Positions 1-6,793 of a DNA stretch of 17,071 bases are shown in pieces. Numbering within the stretch: position 1 is the stretch's first letter; the number at the start of each line of letters is the position of its first letter. Location of the stretch: NCBI GenBank assembly GCA_964445715.1, contig CAYULJ010000022.1, positions 1-17,071 on the forward strand, given 5' to 3'. The translations under genes were made by a program, and so were the position numbers. Source of the stretch: CAYPYS01 sp964445715 (GTDB lineage: Bacteria; Omnitrophota; Gorgyraeia; Gorgyraeales; Gorgyraeaceae). The notes under the pieces were generated by a model. The model was not told the DNA's origin. It ran no database searches and saw nothing but the letters and a program-made list of their open reading frames with translations.

Positions 1-24
1 AAGTCGAGAAGAATATTTGTTTCC

Positions 25-546
25 ATGATAGAAGAACGCGCAAAAAACATAAAATTGTTGATACTAGATGTCGATGGCGTCCTCACAGACGGCCGCATTG
101 TCTACGACAACTTCGGTGACGAACTGAAATTCTTTAACGTAAATGATGGACTTGGTGTATACTTACTTCGTAAAGCCGGAATAAAAACAGTAATAATCAC
201 AGCCAAAAAAACCAGAGCAGTAATGAAAAGAGCCAAAGATATGCGTGTCGCCGCAGTATATTCAAGTCATTATAAACTCAAAATCTACCAGAGGGTCCTC
301 AGGAAATTCAGGGTAAAGGATGAAGAAGTTTGCTTCATGGGAGACGATCTTCTGGACCTGTCTATAATAAAAAGGGCTGGCTTTGCAGTAGCACCTCCTA
401 ATGCTGTAGCCGAAATTAAGGCTATCAGTCACTACATCACGCAGAAACATGGCGGCAAAGGCGCAGTCCGCGAACTCACCGAAATAATCCTAAAATCTCA
501 ATCCCAGGGTCTCTGGGACAAAGTAATCTCCAGATATACAAAATAA
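25..546 (+). CDS. kdsC: KdsC-family HAD phosphatase (3-deoxy-D-manno-octulosonate 8-phosphate phosphatase)
   Basis: This 173-residue protein is a small cap-less HAD phosphatase of the KdsC type, which removes phosphate from Kdo-8-phosphate in the cytoplasm on the way to CMP-Kdo and lipopolysaccharide. HAD motif I is LDVDGVLTDG (nucleophile D15, acid/base D17). Motif II is in IITAKKT (T59). A motif III lysine lies in HYKLK (K84 or K86), and motif IV is GDDLLD (107-112). The C-terminal HGGKGAVREL is characteristic of KdsC. Length is normal for the family. Motif II is atypical, because most relatives have a GR pair where this has AK. The ATG overlaps a TGA at 26-28 that closes another frame open to the window edge, which suggests translational coupling to an upstream envelope gene outside the window. 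Function is assigned by family; a related sugar-phosphate phosphatase is possible. Confidence 0.88.
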   Translation: MIEERAKNIKLLILDVDGVLTDGRIVYDNFGDELKFFNVNDGLGVYLLRKAGIKTVIITAKKTRAVMKRAKDMRVAAVYSSHYKLKIYQRVLRKFRVKDEEVCFMGDDLLDLSIIKRAGFAVAPPNAVAEIKAISHYITQKHGGKGAVRELTEIILKSQSQGLWDKVISRYTK

Positions 547-549
547 GCA

Positions 550-565
550 GGGGACGTCTTACCTT
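550..565. repeat. 16-bp GACGTC-core motif, left copy bounding the transposase block
   Basis: GGGGACGTCTTACCTT at 550-565 recurs as its exact reverse complement at 2126-2141, so the two enclose the transposase, the DUF1016 gene and the gap. The motif contains the palindrome GACGTC. It lies 26 bp beyond the stop codon of the minus-strand transposase. It may be an end of a mobile element or a REP-like recognition site, which is inference. Confidence 0.6.
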
Positions 566-591
566 TTCCTAACCCTAATTAATTATTCAAA

Positions 592-1188
592 TTACAAGCC
601 TAACGATTCCAAATTATCTAATTTACCTTGCTTGAAGTTTTCAATCGTAGCTTTCATAAGTTCTATATATACTTTTCTTCGTTCATCATCATTTTTACCT
701 AAGGTCTTAAACAATGGATCTATGTCGATAATATCATCTTTTTCACCTAATGCATATGCGCAGTAGCTGCTCCATGGATATTGCTCGGGAAGATTCACGA
801 GCCCTGCTTCAACCGGGTTTCTTTCAATATACAAGCCACACCTTAATAGATACCCGTCATTGGCTATAATATTGTTTTTATACCTTCCTTGCCAAAATTG
901 CCCTGTATATTCATATCTTTTTCTGTACCTATTCGAATAGAATAATCCCAATCCTTGCATAAGCTTAGCAAGATTTGTTTCAGTGCATATTTTACATAAT
1001 AAATGAATATGATTGAACATCAATACATAGTGATAAATAACAAGATTAAAGCGTTCTTTATATTTCTTTAGTAATTCCAGATAGATTTTGAAGTCACGCT
1101 CTTTTCGGAAAATATATCTTTTATTGTTACCTCTTGTGAAAACATGGAGAAATCCTTCATCTGGTAATATTCTGGCTGTTCTAGGCAT
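592..1188 (-). CDS. REP-associated tyrosine transposase (Y1/HUH family, RAYT-like)
   Basis: The protein is about 198 residues and belongs to the Y1_Tnp family (PF01797 type), single-strand DNA transposases or nucleases related to TnpA of IS200/IS605 and to the RAYT enzymes that act on REP palindromes. Visible hallmarks are the start PRTARI, GFLHVFTRGNN, the HUH metal-binding pair in FNHIHLL, the conserved GQFWQGRYK and YIERNPVEAGLV blocks, and the terminal PWSSY. I prefer the ATG at 1188 over the one at 1200, because GGTGAT lies four bases upstream of it and the protein then begins MPRTARI as in relatives. It sits immediately downstream of the DUF1016 gene on the same strand, with about 14 bp between them, so they may be co-transcribed. 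It looks intact. Its likely targets are palindromes such as those seen through this window, but which family it recognises cannot be told from sequence alone. Confidence 0.9.
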   Translation of the reverse strand: MPRTARILPDEGFLHVFTRGNNKRYIFRKERDFKIYLELLKKYKERFNLVIYHYVLMFNHIHLLCKICTETNLAKLMQGLGLFYSNRYRKRYEYTGQFWQGRYKNNIIANDGYLLRCGLYIERNPVEAGLVNLPEQYPWSSYCAYALGEKDDIIDIDPLFKTLGKNDDERRKVYIELMKATIENFKQGKLDNLESLGL

Positions 1189-1202
1189 TATTATCACCAT
1201 CT

Positions 1203-1913
1203 TTAAAATTCAGGCCAAGGCAGAGAATGTAATTTCCTTTCAAGGAGTTTTTTGTCAATAATCTTTGTCTTGTAAGCGGCTACCTTTATAGGTGAAAGGC
1301 TTTTGCTGACAGTCATTCGCACTACTTCTTCATTTTTTGACTTACAAAGGATCAGACCTACAGATGGATTTTCTTCTTTCAACTTATATTTTTCATCGAG
1401 CGTAGTAAGGTAGAACTGCATTTTGCCTATATATTCTGGTTTAAAATCCCCAATCTTTAATTCAACTGCCACAAGGCACTTCATGAGTCTATGGTAGAAT
1501 AATAGATCTATTTTATAATCTTCATTGCCAACGCTTATTTTGTGCTCACTTCCTATAAATGTGAAATACCTGCCAAGCTCGAGAAAAAATTGTCTCAGGT
1601 TAGTTACAATGGCATTGCGTAGATCCTTTTCTGCAAAATCATCTTTTAGCCCTAGAAAGTCGAACACATAGTCCTCCTTAAAATGTGCCAGCATATTTTT
1701 TTCTTTAGTACGAGGTACTAATTTATCTGTTTTCCTGGAAAGCATGAAGCGTTCAAAAAGAGAGGAATCTATTTGCCTTTCAAGTTCACGCTTAGACCAT
1801 CTCTCTCTTACGCAAGTCTTGAGATAAAATTCTTTTTCTTCTATGCTACGAGTACAATGCAGTATGACCACATTATGCGTCCAGGATAATTCTCTCACCA
1901 GTGGTGAGAGAAT
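1203..1913 (-). CDS. DUF1016/YhcG-type PD-(D/E)XK nuclease, N-terminus lost in assembly gap
   Basis: The visible part matches the DUF1016 family (YhcG-like). It has the end of the N-terminal helical domain (SPLVRELSWTHNVVIL and the RSIEEKEFYL region), then DFLGL, and then a nuclease core with KIDLLFYHRLMKCLVAVELK, where D and the ExK form a PD-(D/E)XK-like active site. Family members are commonly some 330-370 residues; about 237 are visible here. The reading frame stays open through the last base before the N-run, and the residues upstream of an internal GTG at 1898 still match the family. The gene is therefore truncated by the gap, not a short gene starting at 1898. Relatives occur near mobile elements and restriction loci, and their role is not settled. 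It lies directly upstream of the transposase on the same strand. Confidence 0.8.
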   Translation of the reverse strand: MLSPLVRELSWTHNVVILHCTRSIEEKEFYLKTCVRERWSKRELERQIDSSLFERFMLSRKTDKLVPRTKEKNMLAHFKEDYVFDFLGLKDDFAEKDLRNAIVTNLRQFFLELGRYFTFIGSEHKISVGNEDYKIDLLFYHRLMKCLVAVELKIGDFKPEYIGKMQFYLTTLDEKYKLKEENPSVGLILCKSKNEEVVRMTVSKSLSPIKVAAYKTKIIDKKLLERKLHSLPWPEF

Positions 1914-1923
1914 NNNNNNNNNN
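1914..1923. other. Assembly gap (10 N)
   Basis: Ten consecutive Ns. The true gap length is unknown. The flanks carry parts of two similar DUF1016 genes, which is the kind of near-repeat that breaks assemblies. Confidence 0.99.
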
Positions 1924-2014
1924 CAAGTAGTTTTTTGTCGATAATCTTTGTCTTGTAAGCAGCTACCCTTATAAGTGAAAGGCTTTTGCTGACAGTCATT
2001 CGTACTACTTCTTC
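1924..2014 (-). pseudogene. C-terminal remnant of a second DUF1016-type nuclease gene
   Basis: Read on the minus strand this segment encodes EEVVRMTVSKSLSLIRVAAY followed by KTKIIDKKLL, nearly the same as the C-terminal part of the DUF1016 gene at 1239-1330, with a few substitutions at DNA and protein level. Upstream of it on that strand (2015 onward) the match stops abruptly and the sequence becomes AT-rich with no family similarity. The fragment is cut on one side by decay or insertion and on the other by the gap. It could be a decayed tandem paralogue, or a sign that the scaffold join is wrong. Confidence 0.65.
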
Positions 2015-2125
2015 TTTATTTATATATAAGACGCATTTCGCGAGTATTTTCTTTCAAAAAAAATTAAAGAAGTTAAGGCTGGAATCATAAGCTTTGTAAC
2101 TTATTTAGTTGAAAGAAGTTAAACC

Positions 2126-2141
2126 AAGGTAAGACGTCCCC
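2126..2141. repeat. 16-bp GACGTC-core motif, right copy (inverted)
   Basis: AAGGTAAGACGTCCCC is the exact reverse complement of the copy at 550-565. A third, shorter match, GTAAGACGTCCCC, lies at 4417-4429 upstream of mcp1. Confidence 0.6.
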
Positions 2142-2154
2142 TTGACAAGTCCCC

Positions 2155-2184
2155 TTGACAAAGGGGAGGGCGTAGGGCATACTT
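2155..2184 (+). promoter_or_regulatory. Possible sigma70-type promoter of the chemosensory cluster
   Basis: A perfect TTGACA at 2155-2160 is followed after 18 bp by CATACT at 2179-2184, a 4 of 6 match to TATAAT. This lies 55 bp before the first gene of the plus-strand cluster. A second TTGACA is at 2142-2147. The -35 box overlaps a small palindrome that may be part of a repeat, so this is a tentative call. Confidence 0.3.
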
Positions 2185-2239
2185 TCCTTTAATAAAGGAC
2201 CTGAAAACGGTTACAGTAGAGCATTTGAGGTGATTTTCC

Positions 2240-2500
2240 ATGATTCTGGGAAAGGAAAAAAAGATTGGTATAACCGAGGCAACCCAGAAGATAGGTATTT
2301 CTCCTGAAAGATTGAGATATTGGGAGCAAGTAGGAATAATCTCTCCGGCTCATGTTGGAAACGGCTCAAAGCCTGCAAGGCGTTATTCTGAAGAGGACAT
2401 AGCTATTGCTATTGAGATTAAAAATATGGTAGAAAACGAGGGTTTTTCGTTAAAGGGTGCAGCTGAGAGATTGAATCGGCCGTACAAGGAGCATAATTAG
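2240..2500 (+). CDS. Small MerR-like DNA-binding protein
   Basis: The 86-residue protein is essentially one MerR-type winged helix-turn-helix. The helix-turn-helix lies around residues 10-30 (ITEATQKIGISPERLRYWE), followed by the wing (GNGSKPARRYSEEDI) and the second helical pair (FSLKGAAERL). There is no effector-binding or long dimerisation domain, so it resembles BldC-like or excisionase-like stand-alone MerR domains more than metal or drug sensors. GAGGTGA at 2227-2233 is a good ribosome binding site for the ATG. It is the first gene of the chemosensory cluster and lies 9 bp before comFB, so it may regulate the cluster. That role is inferred from position only. Confidence 0.82.
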   Translation: MILGKEKKIGITEATQKIGISPERLRYWEQVGIISPAHVGNGSKPARRYSEEDIAIAIEIKNMVENEGFSLKGAAERLNRPYKEHN

Positions 2501-2509
2501 GAGGAAGCT

Positions 2510-2773
2510 ATGGCGTACAGAAATTATATGGAAGATGCAGTAGTGGAAGAGTTAAATAGTGTATTAGCACAATTAAAAAAGGCATGCAAGTGCGAGCGGT
2601 GCAGAGAGGATATTGCTGCGTATACGCTGAATCGTCTGCCTGCAAGGTATGTGGTGACAGAATTAGGTAATGTCTATACAAAATGGAATCAGCTAAAAGC
2701 GCAGACAAAGGCAGACATTACTGTGCAGCTCATGGAGGCAGCAAAAGCGGTGGGAGCGAAACCGCGACATTAA
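2510..2773 (+). CDS. comFB: ComFB-family protein
   Basis: The 87-residue protein matches the late competence ComFB family (PF10719 type): an N-terminal YRNYMEDAVVEEL, then the cysteine-rich CKCERCREDIAAYTLN, then LPARYVVTELGNVYTK. Three cysteines (CxCxxC spacing) could bind a metal. The name comes from the Bacillus comF operon, where the function is unclear. Cyanobacterial members have been reported to bind c-di-GMP and to affect motility or pili, which fits its place beside cheR and a PilZ gene. AGGAGG at about 2500-2505 precedes the ATG. The stop codon is followed directly by an R-family palindrome. Family assignment is firm; the ligand is inference. Confidence 0.85.
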   Translation: MAYRNYMEDAVVEELNSVLAQLKKACKCERCREDIAAYTLNRLPARYVVTELGNVYTKWNQLKAQTKADITVQLMEAAKAVGAKPRH

Positions 2774-2868
2774 TTCGTATATCGTATGTCGTATATAGTA
2801 TATCGTTTAATGCGAAATTCAAGTTTTTACGATATACGACATACTATATACAATATACGATATACGAG
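2774..2868. repeat. R-family palindromic repeat, copy 1
   Basis: Long imperfect hairpin built from TATACGA/TCGTATA words. The left arm is TTCGTATATCGTATGTCG and onward, the loop carries GCGAAATTCAAGTTTTT, and the right arm returns as ACGATATACGACATACTA and onward. It begins at the first base after the comFB stop and ends ten bases before the cheR start. It has no U-tract, so it is not a typical intrinsic terminator. Confidence 0.85.
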
Positions 2869-2878
2869 ACATGGAGTT

Positions 2879-3709
2879 ATGATAAAACAAAAAGACCCAT
2901 ACTTAGAAAAGATACTCGACAGGATCAGGGAAGAACGGAATCTGGATTTCTCTCAGTATAGAGAGAATATCTTAGCCCGCCGCCTGATGACGCGTGTCAG
3001 GGCCACAAAGCGAGATACTTTTGAACAATACCTTGCGTATCTAAAATTTCATCCTCAAGAGATGGACCTCTTGATGGACGCAATGACCATAAACGTAACA
3101 GAGTTCTTCCGCGATTCACACGTATTTGAGGTAATTGAAAAAAAGGCAATCCCGGATATGTTTGCAAAAAAAGAGGACTTGCATTCAAACATAGTGCGCA
3201 TCTGGAGCTGCGGGTCTTCATCCGGAGAAGAGGCATACTCTATATTAATGCTCATCGCAGAATTTTTAGGCACAAGATTGGCTAACTATAAATTAAGTAT
3301 TTACGGGACCGATATAGACGCTACTGCCTTGGCCAAGGCAACGGAAGGCGTTTATGAGGCGCCTCAGTTTAAGCGTATACCAGAGGACAAAAAGGCCCTT
3401 ATCCTTAAATATTTTTACGATATAGGAAATCGTCGTTTCTGGGTTCGTGAAGAATGGCCAGGTTATATGAATTTTCAATATCATGATGTCATAGCTGATA
3501 TTCCTTTAGACCATATGGATATCATCTCATGTAGAAACCTTCTAATATATTTTGGCAAGGGCCTTCAGGCTCAGGTATTAGAGAGATTCTGGGGTGCATT
3601 AAATAAGGGAGGGTTTCTTATATTAGGTAATGTTGAGTCAATCTGGGGAGATTTAAAGGATAAGTTTATTGAGTATGACCGCAAGGCACGGATTTATGTG
3701 AAGAAATGA
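2879..3709 (+). CDS. cheR: CheR, chemoreceptor glutamate methyltransferase
   Basis: This 276-residue SAM-dependent methyltransferase would methylate receptor glutamates in the cytoplasm. The N-terminal helical CheR domain (about 1-75) ends in TINVTEFFRD. The SAM-binding core follows with WSCGSSSGEEAYSI (109-122), YGTDID (142-147) and the family signature ISCRNLLIYF. The length is usual for CheR. I place the start at the ATG at 2879. A longer frame from 2786 runs entirely through the R-family palindrome and adds residues unlike any CheR. The GGAG before the chosen ATG is only two bases away, an unusually short spacing that may weaken initiation. No TPR domain is fused, and neither receptor here ends in a WxxF-type CheR-docking pentapeptide, so docking is probably tether-independent. 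Confidence 0.93.
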   Translation: MIKQKDPYLEKILDRIREERNLDFSQYRENILARRLMTRVRATKRDTFEQYLAYLKFHPQEMDLLMDAMTINVTEFFRDSHVFEVIEKKAIPDMFAKKEDLHSNIVRIWSCGSSSGEEAYSILMLIAEFLGTRLANYKLSIYGTDIDATALAKATEGVYEAPQFKRIPEDKKALILKYFYDIGNRRFWVREEWPGYMNFQYHDVIADIPLDHMDIISCRNLLIYFGKGLQAQVLERFWGALNKGGFLILGNVESIWGDLKDKFIEYDRKARIYVKK

Positions 3710-3786
3710 CCCGAAGGGTCATTGCGAGCGAAGCGAAGCAATCTCAAAAACAAGATTGCTTCGTCGCTTCGCTCCTCGCAATGACA
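3707..3786. repeat. S-family palindromic repeat, copy 1
   Basis: The sequence begins with the cheR TGA stop (in the minihairpin GACCC-GAA-GGGTC) and continues TCATTGCGAGCGAAGCGAAG, CAATCTC, then the inverted arm GATTGCTTCG through CTCCTCGCAATGACA. It fills almost the whole space to the next Shine-Dalgarno. Repeats with this TTGCGAG/GAAGCAATCTC theme are familiar to me from many uncultivated bacterial genomes; that is recollection, not a search. Confidence 0.85.
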
Positions 3787-3809
3787 TAAGGTGATTCAGG
3801 AGGCACTAT

Positions 3810-4283
3810 ATGGTCAGAAAGAAAAAGCAAGTAAAGAAACTCGAGCCGAAGCCGTTAGCGGCACCAACTGTCCTGCGCCAGATAACGCACAGCGAAGATT
3901 TTAATGAACTTCGCAAGACTGCCAGGCTGGACGTACCTATAAAGGTACAGTACAAGATCATAGGGGGAGAAGGAAATCATAAGGGTGCAGTGACAAAGGA
4001 TATGTCAGCTGGAGGTTGCCTTCTCTTAGTTACAGAGGAACTGTCCCTAAACTCAGATGTCGCGCTCCAGATATTTTTAGGCGACAATGAGTCAGAGGCG
4101 CTTAAATTAAAAGGAAAAATCACAAGGCTCAACAGGGCAGAAAAAGATTTATATGAATATGGCATCGCCTTCAATGAGTTAAGCAGGGAAACGCGCCGTC
4201 TATTCGCAGACTACTGTTTTGCAAAGATGTATGAACTAATAGGGCTACCAGAGTGGCCGACGGATAAGCGTGCAAAAAAATAG
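3810..4283 (+). CDS. PilZ-domain protein, probable c-di-GMP receptor
   Basis: The protein of 157 residues has a basic, likely disordered N-terminus (MVRKKKQVKKLEPKP) and one PilZ domain from about residue 32. Both c-di-GMP contact motifs are visible: RKTAR (RxxxR), and DMSAGG (D/NxSxxG) about 30 residues later. The rest has the PilZ beta-barrel pattern, including LKGKITRLNRAEKDLYEYGI. It probably relays c-di-GMP levels to the chemosensory system or to a motility machine in the cytoplasm. AGGAGG at 3798-3803 supports the ATG. No other domain is fused. The start is secure. The partner is unknown, but ComFB and CheR upstream make a chemotaxis link likely. Confidence 0.9.
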   Translation: MVRKKKQVKKLEPKPLAAPTVLRQITHSEDFNELRKTARLDVPIKVQYKIIGGEGNHKGAVTKDMSAGGCLLLVTEELSLNSDVALQIFLGDNESEALKLKGKITRLNRAEKDLYEYGIAFNELSRETRRLFADYCFAKMYELIGLPEWPTDKRAKK

Positions 4284-4300
4284 CATAGATAAAATAATAA

Positions 4301-4335
4301 GGAACGCTTCTTAAGATAGTATCAAAAGCGGTTCC
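4301..4335. other. Weak hairpin in the PilZ-mcp1 spacer
   Basis: GGAACGCTT at 4301-4309 can pair with AAGCGGTTCC at 4326-4335 with one bulged base. No T-run follows, so a terminator is not supported. It may be structural or chance. Confidence 0.3.
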
Positions 4336-4416
4336 CAAGAAGAAAGCAGTCCATTAATATAGAGAATTAGAATTGCAGGGAGTGTAACTCGTTGTAATTA
4401 ATATTCTTATAGCACA

Positions 4417-4451
4417 GTAAGACGTCCCCAAAAAAGGATCCCCAAAAAAGG
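4417..4451. repeat. Third GACGTC motif followed by a 14-bp tandem duplication
   Basis: GTAAGACGTCCCC at 4417-4429 repeats the motif bounding the transposase block. The next bases hold TCCCCAAAAAAGGA and then TCCCCAAAAAAGG again, a tandem duplication that ends in the Shine-Dalgarno of mcp1. Confidence 0.6.
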
Positions 4452-4460
4452 AGGTGGACA

Positions 4461-6680
4461 ATGCAAATGACTATTGGGAAGAAGTTAGGATTAGGGTTTG
4501 TGGTGATGATTGTTATTGCTCTGGGCATAGCCATGATAGGCAACAGGGGCATGGTTCGGATAAACAGGAATTTGGGAGAGATCACAGGGTCAGGCTGGGA
4601 AACTGCAGATGCTGCTATGGAGGCAAAGATCGCTTTCTTAGAAAAGTCACTAGCGGTCCATGGATTTCTGTTGGGCGAGGATCCAGTCCAGATCAAAAAG
4701 GATATTGCATCAGCTGAGAGTAAAATGGAAGAGGAGTTTGGTAATCTGGAGAAGACGGGTCTGATTAGCGAAGCAGATATCTCTGCTGTAAGAGTAGCAG
4801 ATGATCGGCTCGATGAGAACGAAGAGAAGACTATGGAGATCTTTGATAAACAGAAGGGCATTATGGAGAAGATGGAGGGTGCCCTTACTGAGGTTAGCGA
4901 GAAGTTGACTAAACTTGAAGAAGAGATGGGCACAGAGGTGGATAAGGCCATAAAGGGTGGTGAGATAGCAAAGATAAAGAATGCCTGGGAGGTTGCAGAT
5001 GCCACCATGGAGTCCAAAGTCAGCTTCCTGGAAAAGCAATTAGCAGTTCATAGCTATGTTTTGGGCGAAGATCCAGTACAGGTCAAAAAGAAGATCGATG
5101 CAGCAGAGGATAAAATGCAGGAGGAGTTTGACAACCTGGAGAAGTATGGACTGATCAGTCAGGCAGATATAGCTGCTATCAGGGGAGCTGATGAGAGACT
5201 CAATGCAGCTGAAGAAGAGACGATAGTAAACTACAATGCCCAAAAAGAGATTATGGAAGAAATGGAGTTATCTCTTGAAGAGGCAGGCAATAAACTCTCT
5301 AAACTTGAAGAATATGCTGATGCCAAGATTAAGACCTTAGGAGAGCATGCTGCTGAAACAGTATCTCTAAGTCGTAGGATGTTGTTTATATTTAGTTTTA
5401 TCGGGATAATATTAGCTATTGGTATTGGGCTAATAGTCAGCCGAAGTATAACCAACCCTGTGCGCAAGCTGGTGGATGTAGCAGGTATAGTTGCCAAAGG
5501 TGACCTTACGCCTGAGATAGAGGTTAAGACTGGAGATGAGATAGGTATTTTGGCTAGTTCATTTAAGACTATGGTTGATAGCCTAAAAGGTGTTGTCTCC
5601 CAGATTTTAAGCACTGCTGAGCGCGTGTCTTCAGCGAGCCAACAGCTCTCATCAAGTGCCCAGGAGATGAATGCGACAACCGAGGAGGTCTCTTCTACTG
5701 TTCAACAGATTGCCAAAGGCACTGAGACCCAGGCCCAAAGAGTTGATGAAACTCAAAAAGTAATGGAGCAGATGTCTAGTTCTGTTAATCAAGTCTCGAA
5801 GAGCGCACAGGATGCAGCAGGCCAGGCAACGACTTCCTCTGAAACTGCACAAAAAGGTGGCCAGTTTGCAAAAGAGGCTCAGGAAAAGATGACACAGATA
5901 TCAGAGGTAGTGGTTAATTCAGCGTCTGGAGTCAAGAAGCTTGGGGAGCGCTCTGATCAAATAGGTGAGATCGTCAGTGTCATCACCAATATCGCTGATC
6001 AGACTAATCTCTTAGCACTCAACGCAGCGATTGAGGCGGCAAGGGCTGGAGAATATGGAAGAGGGTTTGCAGTCGTTGCAGAAGAGGTGCGTAAACTTGC
6101 CGAAGGTTCTGCAAAAGCAGCAGATGAGATAGGAAAACTCATAAAAGATGTGCAGAAAGAAACTACGCAGGCCGTGTCTAATATAGAAGGGGCTTCTAAA
6201 GAATCCAGCGCAGTAAAAGAGATTGCACAAAAGGTAGGAGGTAGCCTTTCGGAGATTATTAAAAACGCAGAAGGCGTAGCTACAATGATTGAGCAGGTTT
6301 CTGCTGCCAGCCAACAACAAGCGGCTGGCACAAAGCAGGTCTCAAAGTCTGTATCTGACATCGCATCTGTGGCTGAAGAGACTGCCTCTGCAACTCAGGA
6401 GGCCTCTGCCTCGACTGAAGAGATGACTGCCTCTATGGAACAGATGGCTGCCAGTGCACAGGAATTAGCTGATATGGGAATTAGCCTGCGTGATATGGTA
6501 GGTAAGTTCAAGATTGGTGAAGAGGAGATGGTCAAGGTAGGCGCGGCAAAGGCAAAGGAAGAAACAACCAAGGCTACGAGAATAGATAAGTTGCGTGAGC
6601 AGACAGAGGCAATGAAGAAGAAGATGGAAGAGCTTCGTCAGACTCGCATGAAGACCGAGAAGAAGAGGAAGAAAGCATAA
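4461..6680 (+). CDS. Methyl-accepting chemotaxis protein with a duplicated sensory region
   Basis: The 739-residue receptor has a first membrane helix at about 8-27 and a second at about 306-327, and the segment between them should be periplasmic. A HAMP domain (from TNPVRKL, about 328-380) leads to the cytoplasmic signalling coiled coil (about 385-680). Its hairpin tip contains IADQTNLLALNAAIEAARAG, the CheA/CheW contact. The periplasmic part is two similar copies set exactly 130 residues apart: WETADAAMEAKIAFLEK (46-62) against WEVADATMESKVSFLEK (176-192), then LGEDPVQ, NLEKTGLIS/NLEKYGLIS and KLEEE/KLEEY. I do not recognise a named ligand domain; it looks helical. The C-terminus is a lysine/arginine-rich tail without a CheR-docking pentapeptide. 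GGAGGTGG just upstream supports the ATG. It is separated from mcp2 by an inverted R-family repeat. Confidence 0.93.
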   Translation: MQMTIGKKLGLGFVVMIVIALGIAMIGNRGMVRINRNLGEITGSGWETADAAMEAKIAFLEKSLAVHGFLLGEDPVQIKKDIASAESKMEEEFGNLEKTGLISEADISAVRVADDRLDENEEKTMEIFDKQKGIMEKMEGALTEVSEKLTKLEEEMGTEVDKAIKGGEIAKIKNAWEVADATMESKVSFLEKQLAVHSYVLGEDPVQVKKKIDAAEDKMQEEFDNLEKYGLISQADIAAIRGADERLNAAEEETIVNYNAQKEIMEEMELSLEEAGNKLSKLEEYADAKIKTLGEHAAETVSLSRRMLFIFSFIGIILAIGIGLIVSRSITNPVRKLVDVAGIVAKGDLTPEIEVKTGDEIGILASSFKTMVDSLKGVVSQILSTAERVSSASQQLSSSAQEMNATTEEVSSTVQQIAKGTETQAQRVDETQKVMEQMSSSVNQVSKSAQDAAGQATTSSETAQKGGQFAKEAQEKMTQISEVVVNSASGVKKLGERSDQIGEIVSVITNIADQTNLLALNAAIEAARAGEYGRGFAVVAEEVRKLAEGSAKAADEIGKLIKDVQKETTQAVSNIEGASKESSAVKEIAQKVGGSLSEIIKNAEGVATMIEQVSAASQQQAAGTKQVSKSVSDIASVAEETASATQEASASTEEMTASMEQMAASAQELADMGISLRDMVGKFKIGEEEMVKVGAAKAKEETTKATRIDKLREQTEAMKKKMEELRQTRMKTEKKRKKA

Positions 6681-6755
6681 TTTTGTATATAGTATGTCGT
6701 ATATCGTAAAAACTTGAATTTCGTATTAAACGATATACTATATACGATATACGAA
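6681..6755. repeat. R-family palindromic repeat, copy 2 (inverted orientation)
   Basis: Same family as copy 1, but the loop reads AAAAACTTGAATTTCGTATT, the reverse complement of the copy 1 loop apart from one base, so this copy is flipped. It starts right after the mcp1 stop. A short direct repeat (CGAGATACGAGATAC) follows before the mcp2 Shine-Dalgarno. Confidence 0.85.
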
Positions 6756-6793
6756 ACAAACGAGATACGAGATACAAAACGAGGAGGCGCAAG

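Larger units (their letters stand above)
2015..2239. other. Non-coding stretch between the nuclease remnant and the chemosensory cluster
   Basis: No convincing gene is seen. The left part is AT-rich and has loosely inverted TCTTTCAA and TTGAAAGA words near 2049 and 2109. The right part holds the second 16-bp GACGTC motif, two TTGACA boxes, a short CCCCTT/AAGGGG hairpin (2151-2166) and the likely promoter of the downstream cluster. Confidence 0.6.

Noticed and set aside
1203..1898. DUF1016 gene as a complete 231-residue protein starting at 1898
   Set aside because: The frame continues upstream into the gap with family-matching residues (SPLVRELSW), so the GTG at 1898 is internal.
2151..2166. 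CCCCTT-GACA-AAGGGG hairpin as a terminator
   Set aside because: Only six paired bases and no T-run on either side. It overlaps a TTGACA box that better fits a promoter or a repeat fragment.
2683..2961. Plus-strand reading frame overlapping the end of comFB, the R repeat and the start of cheR
   Set aside because: It crosses a non-coding palindrome and overlaps two well-supported genes in another frame; no recognisable family.
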